This document shows, one piece after another, positions 12,986 through 13,067 of a DNA stretch of 13,067 nt. Source of the DNA: Dehalococcoidia bacterium (GTDB lineage: Bacteria; Chloroflexota; Dehalococcoidia; SZUA-161; SpSt-899); assembly GCA_023271515.1 (NCBI GenBank), contig JALPXQ010000033.1:1-13067 (forward strand), given 5' to 3'. A program made the position numbers and the translations under genes. How positions within the stretch are numbered: position 1 is the stretch's first letter; each line of letters starts with the position of its first letter. The notes beneath the pieces were generated by a model that worked only from the letters and a program-made list of their open reading frames with translations, was not told the DNA's origin and searched no databases.

Positions 12986-13067
12986 AGCTACAGAGTTCAT
13001 AGAGAAACGAGTAGCGGGTAGTCTCCGTACCCCCTACCCTACCCCCTACACTCTAAATTGTGCTCTG
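12986..13067. repeat. Intergenic repeat, copy 2, running off the right edge
   Basis: This stretch starts AGCTACAGAGTTCATAGAGA and ends ctacactctaaattgtg. It parallels copy 1 at 2311-2411 (AGCCACAGAGCCCACAGAGA, ending ctacacgctaaactggg), with the same G/T-rich (gtagcgggtag) then C-rich (ccccctaccctaccccctac) core. The rest of 12896-12985 holds no gene or motif I can support. Confidence 0.5.

Noticed and set aside
12230..13021. A 263-codon plus-strand open frame at the right end
   Set aside because: Most of it lies antisense to the 173-residue gene, which has a promoter, a ribosome site and coherent fold pattern. The plus frame gives no recognisable protein.
13021..13054. Telomere-like or CRISPR-like C/T/A repeats at the right end
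   Set aside because: Units are irregular (ccccctac, cctac, ccccctac), without uniform spacers or direct repeats of CRISPR size. They match the core of the intergenic repeat at 2311-2411.

Overview
This window is most likely bacterial chromosome or a bacterial genomic island. The signs are strong Shine-Dalgarno sites before most genes, a textbook sigma-70 promoter (TTGACG, 17-bp spacer, TATAGT) before the first gene, a Sec-type signal peptide, several bacterial toxin-antitoxin families, a Uma2/DUF820 nuclease-like gene and a MITE-like repeat. The mid-GC composition, the PEGA/CARDB surface modules and the small dispersed repeats remind me of Chloroflexota (Dehalococcoidia-like) or a candidate phylum, but that placement is a guess. 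Every gene I accept lies on the minus strand, so the locus reads from high to low coordinates.

The main result is a candidate bacterial ESCRT-like membrane-remodelling locus. It encodes a protein with a recognisable Snf7/ESCRT-III domain and a C-terminal MIM1-like helix (1671-2270). It also encodes two Vps4/katanin-clade AAA ATPases, each with an N-terminal MIT-like three-helix domain (560-1669 and 2440-3603), and two paralogous helical proteins that may be divergent ESCRT-III-like filament proteins (3605-4186 and 9758-10357). A 1258-residue receptor-like transmembrane Ser/Thr kinase (4300-8076), a 632-residue coiled-coil protein (10375-12273) and a 173-residue alpha/beta protein (12275-12796) complete it. 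Two of the filament-type genes end exactly one base before an ATPase gene, which suggests two cognate filament/ATPase pairs.

Layout in transcription order: a promoter and possible operator (12815-12895); operon 1, with the small alpha/beta protein, the coiled-coil scaffold and helical protein A; a MITE-like inverted repeat (9599-9732); an accessory cluster with an antitoxin/RelE-ParE pair, a lone DUF433 gene and a Uma2-family gene; then operon 2, with the receptor kinase, helical protein B, MIT-AAA ATPase 1, a short repeat, the Snf7-domain protein and MIT-AAA ATPase 2; and last a DUF433/DUF5615 toxin-antitoxin pair that runs off the left edge.

A working model, which is inference: the kinase senses something outside the cell through its Ig-like, PEGA and CARDB modules and phosphorylates cytosolic partners. 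The coiled-coil protein acts as scaffold or nucleator, the Snf7-type and A/B proteins polymerise on membrane, and the two MIT-bearing ATPases remodel or disassemble the filaments. The surrounding toxin-antitoxin genes and repeats fit an accessory or defence-type island, but nothing in the sequence shows whether the job is defence, division, vesicle formation or membrane repair.
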